NCBI RefSeq assembly: GCF_900130055.1
Contig: NZ_FQXU01000003.1
Location: 89,627-153,626, forward strand
From: Clostridium intestinale DSM 6191
GTDB taxonomy: Bacteria; Bacillota; Clostridia; Clostridiales; Clostridiaceae
Reading direction: 5' to 3'
DNA length: 64,000 bases
The position numbers and the translations under genes were made by a program. Below, in pieces: positions 48,594 to 58,378 of this stretch. Within the stretch, counting starts at the first letter, position 1, and every line of letters starts with the position of its first letter. The notes under the pieces were generated by a model, which worked only from the letters and a program-made list of their open reading frames with translations, made no database searches and had not been told where the DNA came from.

Positions 48594-49868
48594 ATGCAAT
48601 ATATAAAAGGTATACTAGACTATATCTCAGTTATTTATTCAAACGTAGTATTTGTAATATCAATGTACTTTTTATTTCTTTCATTTTTTGGACTTATTAA
48701 GGTTAAATCAAAGAAGAAAAAGAAACCCACAACAAGTTTTGCATTAGTTGTTGCGGCTCATAATGAAGAGAAAGTTATTAGCGGTATAATAGATAGTTTA
48801 AATAGGTTAGATTACCCTAAAGAATTATATGATATTTTCGTTATAGCAGACAATTGCACTGATAATACAGCTAGAATTGCTAGGCAATGTGGTGCACAAG
48901 TTTTTGAAAGAATGGATGCAGAGAAAAGGGGAAAAGGATATGCTTTAGAGTGGATGTTTAATAAATTGTTTTCCATGAAGAAGCAATATGATTCAGTTGC
49001 AGTTTTTGATGCCGACAATTTGGTAAGCAAGAACTTTTTAAGTGAAATTAACAACAAATTTTTAGATGGATATAAAGTTGTTCAAGGATATTTAGATTCT
49101 AAAAATCCTAATGATACATGGATTACAGCTAACTACTCAATATCTTTTTGGTTATCTAATAGAATATTCCAATTGGCCAGAGCAAATATCGGATTATCAA
49201 GCCAATTAGGAGGTACAGGTTTTTGTATAAAAACAGATATACTTAGAGAATTAGGATGGGGAGCTACTTGTTTAACTGAAGACTTAGAGTTTACTTGTAA
49301 GCTTGTACTGAATGGATATAAGGTTGGATGGGCACATGATGCTATCATCTATGATGAAAAACCTTTAACATTAGGGCAGTCTTGGGCTCAAAGAAAAAGA
49401 TGGATGCAAGGATTTGCAGATGTATCTAGTAGATATTTCTTTAAGTTATTGAAAAAGGGAATAAAAGAGCTTAATGTTGTGGTTTTAGATTGTGCACTTT
49501 ATAGTATACAACCGATAATTATAGTTTTGCTTGGAATAGCTTTGGTTCTAAATATGTATAATCAAGTTGTTAATGCCCCAGAGCTTATATCGGGAGTTCT
49601 AAGTACTCTTAATAATTTTAATGCTAATATTACAAAGGTTGGAGCGACTGGACTAATAATACTACAATTTTTATATAATCCTATAATATTGGTTTTAGAA
49701 AGAAAGTTAAGCTTTAAAATACTACTATATTATATTTTAAATCCTATATATTCTTTAACATGGGTACCAATATCTATTCAAGGTATGATAGATAAAAATA
49801 AAAAAGAATGGTCTCATACAGCTCACACTAGAAATATAGATATAACTGAGTTAGAAAAGGTCAATTAA
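48594..49868 (+). CDS. Membrane glycosyltransferase family 2
   Basis: Predicted 424-residue GT2 enzyme of the cellulose/hyaluronan-synthase-like group. Catalytic motifs are IADNCTDNTARIAR (nucleotide-sugar site), FDADN (about residues 138-142), TEDLEF (about 228-233) and QRKRWMQG (about 261-268). Membrane helices flank the catalytic domain (about 12-34, then several after 300). The product could be a surface polysaccharide or biofilm component; the sugar is unknown. GGGGGGAA favours ATG 48594. Confidence 0.9.
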   Translation: MQYIKGILDYISVIYSNVVFVISMYFLFLSFFGLIKVKSKKKKKPTTSFALVVAAHNEEKVISGIIDSLNRLDYPKELYDIFVIADNCTDNTARIARQCGAQVFERMDAEKRGKGYALEWMFNKLFSMKKQYDSVAVFDADNLVSKNFLSEINNKFLDGYKVVQGYLDSKNPNDTWITANYSISFWLSNRIFQLARANIGLSSQLGGTGFCIKTDILRELGWGATCLTEDLEFTCKLVLNGYKVGWAHDAIIYDEKPLTLGQSWAQRKRWMQGFADVSSRYFFKLLKKGIKELNVVVLDCALYSIQPIIIVLLGIALVLNMYNQVVNAPELISGVLSTLNNFNANITKVGATGLIILQFLYNPIILVLERKLSFKILLYYILNPIYSLTWVPISIQGMIDKNKKEWSHTAHTRNIDITELEKVN

Positions 49869-49892
49869 CATACAGGAAACTGTATGTTTTTT
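49867..49892 (+). terminator. Terminator of the glycosyltransferase gene
   Basis: AACATACAG, GAAA tetraloop and CTGTATGTT form a perfect 9-bp stem followed by TTTTTCTTTTT, overlapping the stop codon region. Confidence 0.93.
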
Positions 49893-50445
49893 CTTTTTGG
49901 TATAATTTACATAGAGGAAAATTTAAAGTTTTGTTGAATATACTTAATAGTTCTAATTTCTTTCTGAAATGAGAATAAATATTTTAATTTGGTTATAAAA
50001 CAAATCATTTTATTTACGATAATATAATGAGAGGGAATATAACCAGAATATTCATAGGGAAATTATTGATAATTTTTATAAAATAATTTAATAAATCCTT
50101 AAAATCATAATATTTCAGTTAAAAAAACGAAAATAGTATGATAAAATAAATAATATAGTTATTTTTGGTGATATCTTAATTTATTTTGAAAATACTAAGA
50201 AATGTTTATAATATTTGTAGGAAAATTGTTAATTTTATCTCCAAATGAGACTTATTTACAAATTTCTTCAACAAATTCATCCTTACTACTTGTAAAGGAT
50301 GTATATGATGATTTAAAATTAATGTATAGGATTTTTACAATTGAGAATATTTTAACTAAGGAAAGTAGTAAACAAATGAACTATTAATAACGAATTAACT
50401 AAAATAAAATTTTACTAAAGGAAATTTTCTAAAGGAGGAATTACT
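49893..50445 (+). other. Gene-free upstream region of ftsZ
   Basis: About 550 bases contain no supported gene. They are very AT-rich, with several TATAAT-like strings (for example TATAAT near 50023), and probably hold the promoter or promoters of ftsZ. A 61-codon open frame at 50202-50387 lacks a ribosome site and is not called. No repeat or long hairpin was found between the terminator at 49867 and the AAAGGAGG ribosome site at 50431. Confidence 0.7.
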
Positions 50446-51543
50446 TTGTTAGACTTTGAAGTAGATATGCATGACTTTGCCAATATAAAGGTTGTTGGCT
50501 GTGGTGGCGGAGGTAGTAACGCCGTTAATAGAATGATTGTTGAAGGATTAAGAAATGTTGAATTTATTGCTATAAATACTGATAAGCAAGCACTTATGCT
50601 TTCACATGCTAATCAGAAAATACAAGTAGGAGAAAAATTAACTAAAGGTTTAGGAGCAGGAGCTAACCCAGAGATTGGGAAAAAAGCTGCTGAAGAAAGT
50701 AGAGAAGAAATCGAAGAGGCTATTAAAGGCGCTGATATGGTGTTTATAACTGCTGGTATGGGTGGGGGAACTGGAACTGGAGCTGCCCCTGTAGTAGCTG
50801 AAATAGCTAAATCTTTAGGCATATTGACTGTTGGAGTAGTTACTAAGCCATTTCCTTTTGAAGGAAGAAGAAGAATGAAACACGCAGAAATGGGTATAGA
50901 GAATCTTAAAGAAAAAGTAGATACATTAGTTACAATTCCTAATGAAAGATTATTGTCGATGGTTGATAAAAAAACTACTTTACTTGAATCTTTTAAATTT
51001 GCAGATGATGTATTAAGACAAGGTGTACAAGGTATATCTGATTTAATAACTATACCTGGACTTGTTAATCTTGACTTTGCAGATGTTAGAGCAGTTATGT
51101 TGGACAAAGGTTTAGCACATATGGGTGTTGGAACTGGTACTGGCGATAATAGAGCTCAAGATGCAGCAAAGCAAGCTATATCATCACCATTATTAGAGAC
51201 ATCAATTGTAGGAGCTACTGGAGTATTATTAAATGTTACTGGAGGAGCTGATTTAGGTCTTTTAGAAATTAATGAAGCGGCAGAAATAGTTCAAGAGGCT
51301 GCTGACCCAGATGCTAACATAATATTTGGTGCTGTGATTGATGAGACATTAAAAGATGAAATAAGAATCACTGTTATTGCTACAGGTTTTGAAGAAGAAA
51401 TAAGAAGAATTCAAAAACAAGAAGTTAAAGAAGAAGTAGCAGCAACTACAATGACAAGAGAGAAAGAAGAAGTAGTGGAAAGCCAGGTTTTTGATCCAGA
51501 AGAGATAAATATACCTACTTTTTTAAGAAATAGAAGAAAATAA
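50446..51543 (+). CDS. ftsZ: Cell division protein FtsZ
   Basis: Predicted 365-residue tubulin-like GTPase that forms the division ring. [12 protein letters not shown] lies at residues 19-30, the tubulin signature GGGTGTG at 107-113 and NLDFADVR near 203. The C-terminal conserved peptide IPTFLRNRR at the very end binds FtsA/SepF. The linker (about 320-350) is short and charged. The start is TTG 50446, 7 bp after AAAGGAGG. The gene is not preceded by ftsA here. Confidence 0.97.
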   Translation: MLDFEVDMHDFANIKVVGCGGGGSNAVNRMIVEGLRNVEFIAINTDKQALMLSHANQKIQVGEKLTKGLGAGANPEIGKKAAEESREEIEEAIKGADMVFITAGMGGGTGTGAAPVVAEIAKSLGILTVGVVTKPFPFEGRRRMKHAEMGIENLKEKVDTLVTIPNERLLSMVDKKTTLLESFKFADDVLRQGVQGISDLITIPGLVNLDFADVRAVMLDKGLAHMGVGTGTGDNRAQDAAKQAISSPLLETSIVGATGVLLNVTGGADLGLLEINEAAEIVQEAADPDANIIFGAVIDETLKDEIRITVIATGFEEEIRRIQKQEVKEEVAATTMTREKEEVVESQVFDPEEINIPTFLRNRRK

Positions 51544-51556
51544 TAAAATTTATGAT

Positions 51557-51600
51557 AAACAGCTATGAGGTTTTATAAACCGCATAGCTGTTTTTTTAAC
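51557..51600 (+). terminator. Terminator of ftsZ
   Basis: AAACAGCTATG and CATAGCTGTTT are complementary, with an inner GGTTT/AAACC stem, followed by TTTTAAC. Confidence 0.92.
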
Positions 51601-51713
51601 TATGCAATGTAATTTATTGTAAAAAAGAGGTGTAAAATAATTGAAATTATAATGTTTAAAATGACAAAATTCTGATATTAATAGTTTTATAATTTACTTG
51701 TGAGGTGGAATTG

Positions 51714-52517
51714 ATGGAGATAAATTTAGATATATTTTTAATAGAGAATTTTGTGATTAATTTATTTTTAATAGTAATAATGATGAAGTTATTAAGAGCC
51801 AAGCGAAAACGAAGAATGGAAATTATAGCAGCAATGGTTGGAGCTTTTTACACTTTAGTTATGATATTTCCTGAAGTGAGTATTTTAGCCGCCTTACCAT
51901 TTAGAATAATAGTAGCTGTTATTATGGTTTATATAGCTATGAGGTGTAGAAATGTTAAAGAGATACTTAAGGGAACATTAGTGTTAATATTAACATCATT
52001 TATATTAAGTGGAGTATCCTTTGGATTTTCTTTAATGGGTAATGGATATAGCTTAGAAGATGGACTTACAATAAATAATTATCCAATAAAATATTTAATA
52101 ATATCTATATTAACTATATTTATATTAGTTGAAAGAATTGTTAATACAATCAGAGATAAGATGTTTGTGGAGAATTATATATATAATTTGACAATAAAGT
52201 ACCATAGTAAAGAATTTTATGCTAAAGGTTTTTTAGATACAGGAAATGAATTGAGAGAACCAATTACAGATTTGCCTGTGATTGTAGTTGAAAGCGATAT
52301 ATGTAAATATGCCGATTTTAATGAAAAAGAGGCTATATATATAAATATAAAAACTATCAATGGTGATGGTGGAAAACTAAAGGGTTTCAGAGTTAAAGAT
52401 GTAGTAATTGAAAATGAAAAAAGTAAGTTGATTAGAGATGTTATTATCTGTTTAACAGAAAATATATTAAGCGGAGAAGGAGCTTATAATGCATTGTTAT
52501 CTAGAGGAATAGTATAA
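51714..52517 (+). CDS. spoIIGA: Sporulation sigma-E processing peptidase SpoIIGA
   Basis: Predicted 267-residue membrane aspartic protease that cleaves pro-SigE at the septum. Five hydrophobic helices span residues about 5-145. The protease half has the catalytic DTG in KGFLDTGNELREP (Asp near residue 175). TGAGGTGG at 51701-51708 favours ATG 51714 over an in-frame GTG at 51705. It is followed 15 bp later by sigE, its substrate. A Spo0A-controlled promoter is expected from other clostridia, but no strong 0A box is visible. Confidence 0.95.
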   Translation: MEINLDIFLIENFVINLFLIVIMMKLLRAKRKRRMEIIAAMVGAFYTLVMIFPEVSILAALPFRIIVAVIMVYIAMRCRNVKEILKGTLVLILTSFILSGVSFGFSLMGNGYSLEDGLTINNYPIKYLIISILTIFILVERIVNTIRDKMFVENYIYNLTIKYHSKEFYAKGFLDTGNELREPITDLPVIVVESDICKYADFNEKEAIYINIKTINGDGGKLKGFRVKDVVIENEKSKLIRDVIICLTENILSGEGAYNALLSRGIV

Positions 52518-52532
52518 GGGAGTTGTGACGTT

Positions 52533-53240
52533 ATGATGAAAATACTTTTATTACTTAATAAGCTTGTAATTAAATTAAAGTTATTTAAAAAGAGGGTTTA
52601 TTATATTGGTGGAAGCGATGCTTTACCACCACCACTATCAAAAGAAGAAGAAGAAGAACTTGTAGAGAATCTTATGTCTGGAGACGAAAGAATAAGAAGT
52701 ACATTGATTGAAAGAAATCTAAGATTAGTTGTTTATATAGCTAGAAAGTTTGAAAATACGGGGGTAGGTGTTGAAGATTTAATTTCAGTTGGTACTATTG
52801 GATTGATAAAGGCTGTTAATACTTTTAATCCTGAGAAAAAGATAAAACTTGCTACTTATGCATCAAGGTGTATAGAAAATGAAATTTTGATGTATTTAAG
52901 AAGAAATTCAAAGGTAAAAGCCGAAATTTCTTTTTATGAGCCACTTAACATAGATTGGGATGGAAATGAATTATTATTATCAGATATATTAGGCACAGAA
53001 AATGATATAGTATATAACCTAATAGAAGATGAAGTGGACAAACAACTTTTGTTTATGGTTCTTAAAAGTTTAAATGAAAGAGAAAAGGAAATAGTTAAAT
53101 TAAGATTTGGATTATATGGGGTTAGAGAAAAGACACAGAAAGAGGTAGCCGACATGCTTGGAATATCACAATCATATATTTCAAGATTAGAAAAAAAGAT
53201 AATAAGTAGATTAAAAAAAGAAATGAATAAAATGATTTAA
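52533..53240 (+). CDS. sigE: Sporulation sigma factor SigE (pro-form)
   Basis: Predicted 235-residue mother-cell sigma factor. An N-terminal pro-region (residues about 1-27; [20 protein letters not shown]) is followed by [14 protein letters not shown], the conserved region after the cleavage site. Region 2 ([37 protein letters not shown]) and region 4 ([20 protein letters not shown]) are complete. It lies between its protease gene and sigG. Confidence 0.96.
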   Translation: MMKILLLLNKLVIKLKLFKKRVYYIGGSDALPPPLSKEEEEELVENLMSGDERIRSTLIERNLRLVVYIARKFENTGVGVEDLISVGTIGLIKAVNTFNPEKKIKLATYASRCIENEILMYLRRNSKVKAEISFYEPLNIDWDGNELLLSDILGTENDIVYNLIEDEVDKQLLFMVLKSLNEREKEIVKLRFGLYGVREKTQKEVADMLGISQSYISRLEKKIISRLKKEMNKMI

Positions 53241-53320
53241 ATTATTATCAGTATAAAATTTGCTTCTTAGGGATATACTCTAAATGCAATCAGTTATTAC
53301 TTCCTAAGGGGTTGATCATT

Positions 53321-54094
53321 TTGATAATTAATAAGGTTGAAATCTGTGGAGTAAATACTTCAAAGCTTCCTGTACTAAAAGGCAAGGAAATGAAGGAGCT
53401 TTTACTCAAAATGAAAGCTGGAGATGATAGTGCTAGAGAGATATTCATAAAAGGAAACTTAAGGCTTGTATTGAGTGTTATACAAAGATTTAACAACCGT
53501 GGTGAAAATGTTGATGACCTTTTTCAGGTGGGTTGCATAGGATTAATGAAAGCTATTGACAATTTTGATTTATCACAAAATGTAAAATTTTCTACCTATG
53601 CTGTTCCAATGATTATAGGAGAAATCAGAAGATATTTAAGAGATAATAATTCAATTAGAGTAAGCAGATCTTTAAGAGATATTGCATATAGAGCTCTATT
53701 AGTGAGAGATAGATTAATTAATGAAGATAATAAAGAACCAACTATATCTCAAATTGCAAAGGAGTTAGATCTACCAAGAGAAGAGGTAGTATTTGCATTA
53801 GATGCAATACAAGATCCAGTATCATTGTTTGAGCCTATTTACCATGATGGTGGAGATGCTATTTTTGTAATGGATCAGATTAGTGATAGCAAAAATGGAG
53901 ATGATAGTTGGTTAGAAAATATATCGATTAAAGAAGCCATGAAGAAATTAAACGAAAGAGAGAAATTAATATTAACATTAAGATTTTTTAATGGAAGAAC
54001 ACAAATGGAAGTCGCAGATGAAATAGGTATTTCTCAAGCACAAGTCAGTAGACTAGAAAAAACAGCATTAAAACATATGCGAAAGTATGTCTAA
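53321..54094 (+). CDS. sigG: Sporulation sigma factor SigG
   Basis: Predicted 257-residue late forespore sigma factor. The N-terminal NKVEICGVNTSKLPVL is the SigG-specific motif that also binds anti-sigma proteins. Regions 2 (RLVLSVIQRFNNRGENVDDL), 3 and 4 (TQMEVADEIGISQAQVSRLE) follow. TAAGGGG at 53305-53311 fits TTG 53321 better than TTG 53312. It is separated from sigE by 80 bp, which may hold a forespore promoter. Confidence 0.96.
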   Translation: MIINKVEICGVNTSKLPVLKGKEMKELLLKMKAGDDSAREIFIKGNLRLVLSVIQRFNNRGENVDDLFQVGCIGLMKAIDNFDLSQNVKFSTYAVPMIIGEIRRYLRDNNSIRVSRSLRDIAYRALLVRDRLINEDNKEPTISQIAKELDLPREEVVFALDAIQDPVSLFEPIYHDGGDAIFVMDQISDSKNGDDSWLENISIKEAMKKLNEREKLILTLRFFNGRTQMEVADEIGISQAQVSRLEKTALKHMRKYV

Positions 54095-54118
54095 GAGCTC
54101 AATTGAGCTCTTATTTTT
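54093..54118 (+). terminator. Terminator of sigG
   Basis: AAGAGCTC-AATT-GAGCTCTT is a perfect 8-bp stem overlapping the stop codon and followed by ATTTTTC. Confidence 0.92.
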
Positions 54119-54160
54119 CATTGTTTATAGGAATTAGTGGCATTGTATTAATTTAACGTG

Positions 54161-54231
54161 TGCAGAAATATTTTTAAACGTGCAGAAATATTTTTTATTG
54201 TGCAGAAATATTTTTTATGTGCATATATTTT
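54161..54231. repeat. Three 20-bp tandem repeats upstream of ymxH
   Basis: TGCAGAAATATTTTT begins at 54161, 54181 and 54201, an exact 20-bp period, with a degenerate fourth unit (GCATATATTTTT near 54220). The 5-bp tails differ. It lies between the sigG terminator and the sporulation gene ymxH, about 50-120 bp upstream of its start. Confidence 0.9.
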
Positions 54232-54280
54232 TAATTAAAGAATATTATGTAATACAGTAAAAGTTATAGGGGGGAGAACA

Positions 54281-54541
54281 ATGGATGAGGAATTACATTC
54301 AATAAACTCTATTCGAGCTATGGAAGTTATTGATATTGAGCGTGGAGCTAAAATAGGATTTGCTAGAGATTTTAAAATAGATTGTGAAAGTAGTACCATA
54401 GAGTCAATACTTATTCCAGTTCAAAAAGGATCTTGGTTTGGTAAAGTGGAATTTATAGAAGTACCATGGAAAGATATAATAAAAATAGGTGATGATGTTA
54501 TTTTAGTTAAGTTAAATACATTTATGGATGAAATACTCTAG
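54281..54541 (+). CDS. ymxH: YlmC/YmxH family sporulation protein
   Basis: Predicted 86-residue PRC-barrel-type protein. LHSINSIRAMEVIDIERGAKIGF and the central VEFIEVPWKDIIKIGDDVILV match the YlmC/YmxH family, common in spore formers and usually near sigG in clostridia. The function is unknown. It starts at ATG 54281 behind GGGGGGAGAAC. It has its own upstream region with a 20-bp-period repeat. Confidence 0.92.
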   Translation: MDEELHSINSIRAMEVIDIERGAKIGFARDFKIDCESSTIESILIPVQKGSWFGKVEFIEVPWKDIIKIGDDVILVKLNTFMDEIL

Positions 54542-54600
54542 AAAAAATCGTCTATTGACTGTATAATATAATTACATTAGAAAAGAAGGGCGTGAAGTTA

Positions 54601-55062
54601 GTGAGATGTCCATATTGTTCTTATGAAGAAAGTAAGGTTGTTGATTCTCGTTCTACAGAGGATTTTACAGCTATTCGAAGAAGAAGAGAATGTCTTAGCT
54701 GTGGGAAAAGATACACAACTTATGAAAAGGTTGAAGATATACCTATTTTGGTAATTAAAAAGGATATGAACCGCGAGATTTTCTCAAAGGAAAAAATAGT
54801 TAGCGGTTTAATAAAAGCATGCCAAAAGCGACCTGTATCTAGAGCTCAAATTGAAGATTTAGCTAATGATGTTGAAAAAGCTATTAGTAATAAGATGATT
54901 TCTGAGGTTAAGTCAGAATATATTGGTGAGATGATAATGGAAAGGCTTAAGGTAATAGATGAAGTATCCTATGTTAGATTTGCATCTGTATACAGACAAT
55001 TTAAGGATATCAATACTTTTTTACAGGAAATTAAAAGCTTAATGACAAACAAGGACTACTAA
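54601..55062 (+). CDS. nrdR: Transcriptional repressor NrdR
   Basis: Predicted 153-residue zinc-ribbon/ATP-cone repressor of ribonucleotide reductase genes. Zinc ligands are CPYC (residues 3-6) and CLSCG (about 31-35). The ATP-cone has VIKKDMNREIFSKEKIVSGL and YVRFASVYRQFKDI. GTG 54601 gives the family-typical start MRCPYC and suits the AAGGG site; an in-frame GTG at 54592 is too close to that site. No nrd gene is present in the window. Confidence 0.95.
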   Translation: MRCPYCSYEESKVVDSRSTEDFTAIRRRRECLSCGKRYTTYEKVEDIPILVIKKDMNREIFSKEKIVSGLIKACQKRPVSRAQIEDLANDVEKAISNKMISEVKSEYIGEMIMERLKVIDEVSYVRFASVYRQFKDINTFLQEIKSLMTNKDY

Positions 55063-55080
55063 TAGAAGGTAGTCCTTTTG
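55051..55080 (+). terminator. Terminator of nrdR, overlapping its stop codon
   Basis: AAGGACTAC (55051-55059) pairs with GTAGTCCTT (55069-55077), followed by TTG. The left arm encodes the last residues of NrdR. Confidence 0.87.
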
Positions 55081-55163
55081 TTATAATTAAGTTAAAAAAG
55101 CAATTATAATGTTTCAAATTAACTATAAAATGTTAAAATTAAATTACTTGAGGAGGATAATTG

Positions 55164-55877
55164 ATGACAAAAATTAATAATGAAGAATTCATATCATTTT
55201 CTGATGATAAGTTTGAAATATATTTTTCTATAGGAGATAAAAATTATAATAGAAAGCTTGAAAAAGGCAGGAATAATATAGAGAAGTTAAAAGATATATT
55301 TGAATTAAGTTCTATAAAGTATCTTACCCAAATACATTCAGATAAAATCATGAATGTATCTAATGTTAATGAAGAAACTAGTAGCGAAGAAGCAGATGGC
55401 CTCATTACAATTTTGAAGAATGTGGGAGTAGGTGTTTTTTATGCAGACTGTGTGCCAGTTATATTATATGATAAGGTTAAAGGCGTCATAAGTGCAGTTC
55501 ACAGTGGATGGAGAGGAACTTATGATGAAATAGTTAAGAATGCAATAAGCATGATGAAAGATAAATATAAATCAAATGAAGAGGATATTAAAGTTATTAT
55601 AGGGCCCCATATTAGGCAATGCTGCTATGAGGTTAGTGAAGAATTAAGAGATAAGTTTAATAATAAGGAATCTTTCCAGGGAGAAAATCTTTTTGAGGGA
55701 AGAAATCTTTCATTAGAGAAAGTAATATTAAAGTCATTGAGGAATAATAGGATAAAAGAAGAAAATATACAGACTATTAAATTATGTACTTGTTGCGATA
55801 CGAATAATAAATTACATTCCTATAGAAGAGATGGAAATGAAGCTGGAAGATGTTATTCGTTTATAGTTAAAAGATAA
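55164..55877 (+). CDS. YlmD/PgeF (laccase-domain) family protein
   Basis: Predicted 237-residue protein of the multicopper polyphenol oxidase-like family (PgeF/YfiH/YlmD, human LACC1). Metal-site motifs are QIHSDKI (His near residue 62), YADCVPVILYD (about 95-105) and AVHSGWRGT (about 114-122), with CCYEVS later. Members show purine nucleoside phosphorylase and deaminase activity, or remove misincorporated L-Ser from peptidoglycan precursors. GAGGAGG fits ATG 55164. It precedes the two-component genes by 18 bp. Confidence 0.92.
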   Translation: MTKINNEEFISFSDDKFEIYFSIGDKNYNRKLEKGRNNIEKLKDIFELSSIKYLTQIHSDKIMNVSNVNEETSSEEADGLITILKNVGVGVFYADCVPVILYDKVKGVISAVHSGWRGTYDEIVKNAISMMKDKYKSNEEDIKVIIGPHIRQCCYEVSEELRDKFNNKESFQGENLFEGRNLSLEKVILKSLRNNRIKEENIQTIKLCTCCDTNNKLHSYRRDGNEAGRCYSFIVKR

Positions 55878-55895
55878 TTAATTGGAGGGATTTTT

Positions 55896-56594
55896 GTGGC
55901 TAATGAAAAAATTCTTATTGTAGATGATGAAGAACATATATTGGAGTTATTAAAATTCAATTTAGAGAATGCTGGATATAAGGTCACTACATCTACTAAT
56001 GGTATAGATGCATTAAAAAAGGCTAAAAATGATTTGCCTAATCTAGTATTATTAGATTTAATGTTACCTGGGTTAGATGGGTATGATGTGTGTAAGGAAA
56101 TAAGAAAAGATCCTAATGCTCAAAATATACCTATAATTATGACCACTGCTAAGAGTGAAGAATTAGATAAAATATTAGGGCTTGAATTAGGTGCTGATGA
56201 TTATATAACAAAGCCATTTTCAATAAGAGAACTTCTTGCAAGAGTTAAGGCTGTTTTAAGAAGAATTAATACTACTCCAACTTCAGAAAGAGCTTTCAGT
56301 TTTTCTAATATATCAGTAGATTTTAATAAACATGAAGTGGTAAAGGATGGAGAAAAAGTAGATTTAACATTAAAGGAATTTGAGCTTTTAGAAATACTTA
56401 TAAAAAATAGAGGGAGAGTTTTAACGAGAGAAACTTTACTAGACAAAATATGGGGATATGAGTATATTGGTGAAACAAGAACTGTAGATGTTCATATAAG
56501 ACATCTAAGAAAAAAAATTGAGATAGACGATAAAAATCCTAAGTTGATAGAAACTATTAGAGGAATAGGCTATAGATTTTTTAATGGAGATTAA
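55896..56594 (+). CDS. phoP: OmpR/PhoB-family response regulator
   Basis: Predicted 232-residue response regulator. The receiver domain has the acidic pair in LIVDDEEH, phospho-acceptor Asp54 in LLDLMLPGLDGYDV and Lys in ITKPF. The winged-helix DNA-binding domain (residues about 135-230) has LTLKEFELLEILIKN and TVDVHIRHLRKKIE. The histidine kinase gene starts 2 bp after its stop, and the pst operon with Pho-box-like repeats follows, which supports a phosphate-starvation role. It starts with GTG 55896 after TTGGAGGG. Confidence 0.93.
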   Translation: MANEKILIVDDEEHILELLKFNLENAGYKVTTSTNGIDALKKAKNDLPNLVLLDLMLPGLDGYDVCKEIRKDPNAQNIPIIMTTAKSEELDKILGLELGADDYITKPFSIRELLARVKAVLRRINTTPTSERAFSFSNISVDFNKHEVVKDGEKVDLTLKEFELLEILIKNRGRVLTRETLLDKIWGYEYIGETRTVDVHIRHLRKKIEIDDKNPKLIETIRGIGYRFFNGD

Positions 56595-56596
56595 AT

Positions 56597-58294
56597 ATGA
56601 AAAAGAAGATATTAATAACTGTAATTATAGCAATCTTATTTGCATTAATTGTAATAAGCTCTTCATTTATAGCTATAGTAAATTATAGATATATCGACAG
56701 TTCTAAGGAAACTTTAAAATTCTATAATGATTTAATAAAATATTCGGATTTAAGCAAAATTGAAAACCTAAAGGAACTGGTTAAGGCTGATGAAGAAGCA
56801 AAGCAAGTGAGAATCACATATATATTGCCTGACGGAACTGTAGTTTATGATACAAATGTTGATAAATCTACACTTGAAAATCATAATAACAGGGAGGAAG
56901 TTAAAGAAGCAGAAGAAAAAGGAGAAGGCTCCGCTGTAAGATACTCGACCACACTAAAGAAAACATTAGTGTATTATGCTACAAAATTAAATGATGGGAG
57001 TATTATAAGAACCTCTATTGCTATAGAGAATACTAAAGTATTTAAAGATGGACTTTTAAAATATTATTTAATTATATTAGCAATTGTTATTTCTATTTCT
57101 ATTATAATATCTTTAAAATTAATTAGGGTTATATTAGAGCCTGTTAGGGAAATGGAATTTATCACTTCTAGAATTGCTAGAGGGGAATTAAACAGAAGAG
57201 TAAAAATATTATCTAATGATGAGCTAGGTACATTAGGAAAAACATTTAATAATATGGCAGATCAATTACAAGGAAAGATAAATGAAGTTTTAGACAAACA
57301 GAATCGATTAGAAGCTATATTACAAAGTATGGATAGCGGTGTGATAGCTGTAGACAGAAAACATAATGTCATAATGATGAACCATTATTCTAAAAAGATA
57401 TTTGGAATAAAAAAGGATATAATAGGGGAGCCACTTATGGATCACATACGTGACTTTGAGTTAGATCTATTATTTGAAAAAAAAGATGTACGTGTTCATG
57501 AAATTAAAATAATTTGGCCAAAAGAAAGTATTCTTAGAATAAGAACTGCTGATATTATAAACGGTCTTGATTATATAGGAACAGTTGCAGTTTTACAAGA
57601 TATTACTGATATAAGAAGGCTTGAGAATATAAGGTCTCAATTTGTAGCAAATGTATCCCATGAACTTAAAACTCCATTAACTTCAATAAAAGGTTTTGCT
57701 GAAACTCTTAAATATGTTAAAGATGATGAGAATAGGGAACGTTTCTTAAATATAATTAATGATGAGGCTGAGAGGCTTACAAGGCTTATTAATGATATAT
57801 TAACCCTCTCTAACATTGAACAAAAGGGTGATGTTTTTAAGGAAGAATTTTTCCCTAATGATGTTATTGATGATGTTTTTATTCTTATGAATAACCTAAT
57901 AGAGGATAAAAAAATTAAATTAGAGTTTGAAAATAATAATACAAAGTATCTTTACGGAAGTAGAGATGGGTTTAAACAAATGTTAATTAATCTTATAGAG
58001 AATGCGATTAAGTATTCTGAAGAAGGAGATAAAGTTACTTTTAGAAGCTATAATTTGGACAGTAAACTAGTAATAGAGGTTGAAGATACTGGTTGTGGTA
58101 TTCCGGAATCTGAAATACCTAGAATCTTTGAACGTTTCTATAGGGTAGATAAAGCTAGAAGCAGGGCAAAGGGTGGAACAGGTCTTGGATTGGCTATAGT
58201 TAAACATATAGTTAAGAATTTTAATGGAGATATTACTGTTAATAGTGTCTTAGGTAAAGGAAGTAATTTCATAGTGAAAATAAAACATATATAA
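56597..58294 (+). CDS. phoR: PhoR-like sensor histidine kinase
   Basis: Predicted 565-residue membrane kinase. TM1 is at about 5-28, an extracytoplasmic sensor at 29-152, TM2 at 153-176, HAMP at about 177-228 and PAS at about 232-335. The HisKA motif VSHELKTPLTSI has phospho-acceptor His355. The ATPase has an N-box with INLIENAIKYS, a G1 box (DTGCGIP) and G2 (GGTGLGLAI). Domain order matches PhoR/WalK types. It starts 2 bp after the response regulator and is followed by a hairpin terminator and the pst operon. Confidence 0.94.
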   Translation: MKKKILITVIIAILFALIVISSSFIAIVNYRYIDSSKETLKFYNDLIKYSDLSKIENLKELVKADEEAKQVRITYILPDGTVVYDTNVDKSTLENHNNREEVKEAEEKGEGSAVRYSTTLKKTLVYYATKLNDGSIIRTSIAIENTKVFKDGLLKYYLIILAIVISISIIISLKLIRVILEPVREMEFITSRIARGELNRRVKILSNDELGTLGKTFNNMADQLQGKINEVLDKQNRLEAILQSMDSGVIAVDRKHNVIMMNHYSKKIFGIKKDIIGEPLMDHIRDFELDLLFEKKDVRVHEIKIIWPKESILRIRTADIINGLDYIGTVAVLQDITDIRRLENIRSQFVANVSHELKTPLTSIKGFAETLKYVKDDENRERFLNIINDEAERLTRLINDILTLSNIEQKGDVFKEEFFPNDVIDDVFILMNNLIEDKKIKLEFENNNTKYLYGSRDGFKQMLINLIENAIKYSEEGDKVTFRSYNLDSKLVIEVEDTGCGIPESEIPRIFERFYRVDKARSRAKGGTGLGLAIVKHIVKNFNGDITVNSVLGKGSNFIVKIKHI

Positions 58295-58296
58295 AA

Positions 58297-58345
58297 ATAG
58301 GATGCCTCAAGGGAAGTTTATAACCTTTGATGCATCTTATTTTAT
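58297..58345 (+). terminator. Terminator of the two-component operon
   Basis: AGGATGCCTCAAGGG and CCTTTGATGCATCTT form an imperfect long stem followed by ATTTTATTT. Confidence 0.8.
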
Positions 58346-58378
58346 TTAATATAAGAATTTCAAGAAATTATTCAATTG

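Noticed and set aside
50202-50387. A 61-codon gene upstream of ftsZ
   Set aside because: There is no ribosome binding site before the ATG, the composition matches the AT-rich non-coding surroundings, and no domain is recognisable.
51640-51700. A Spo0A box upstream of spoIIGA
   Set aside because: TGACAAAATT near 51661 resembles the reverse complement of a 0A box, but it lacks the CG of the TGTCGAA core. The match is too weak to report as a site.
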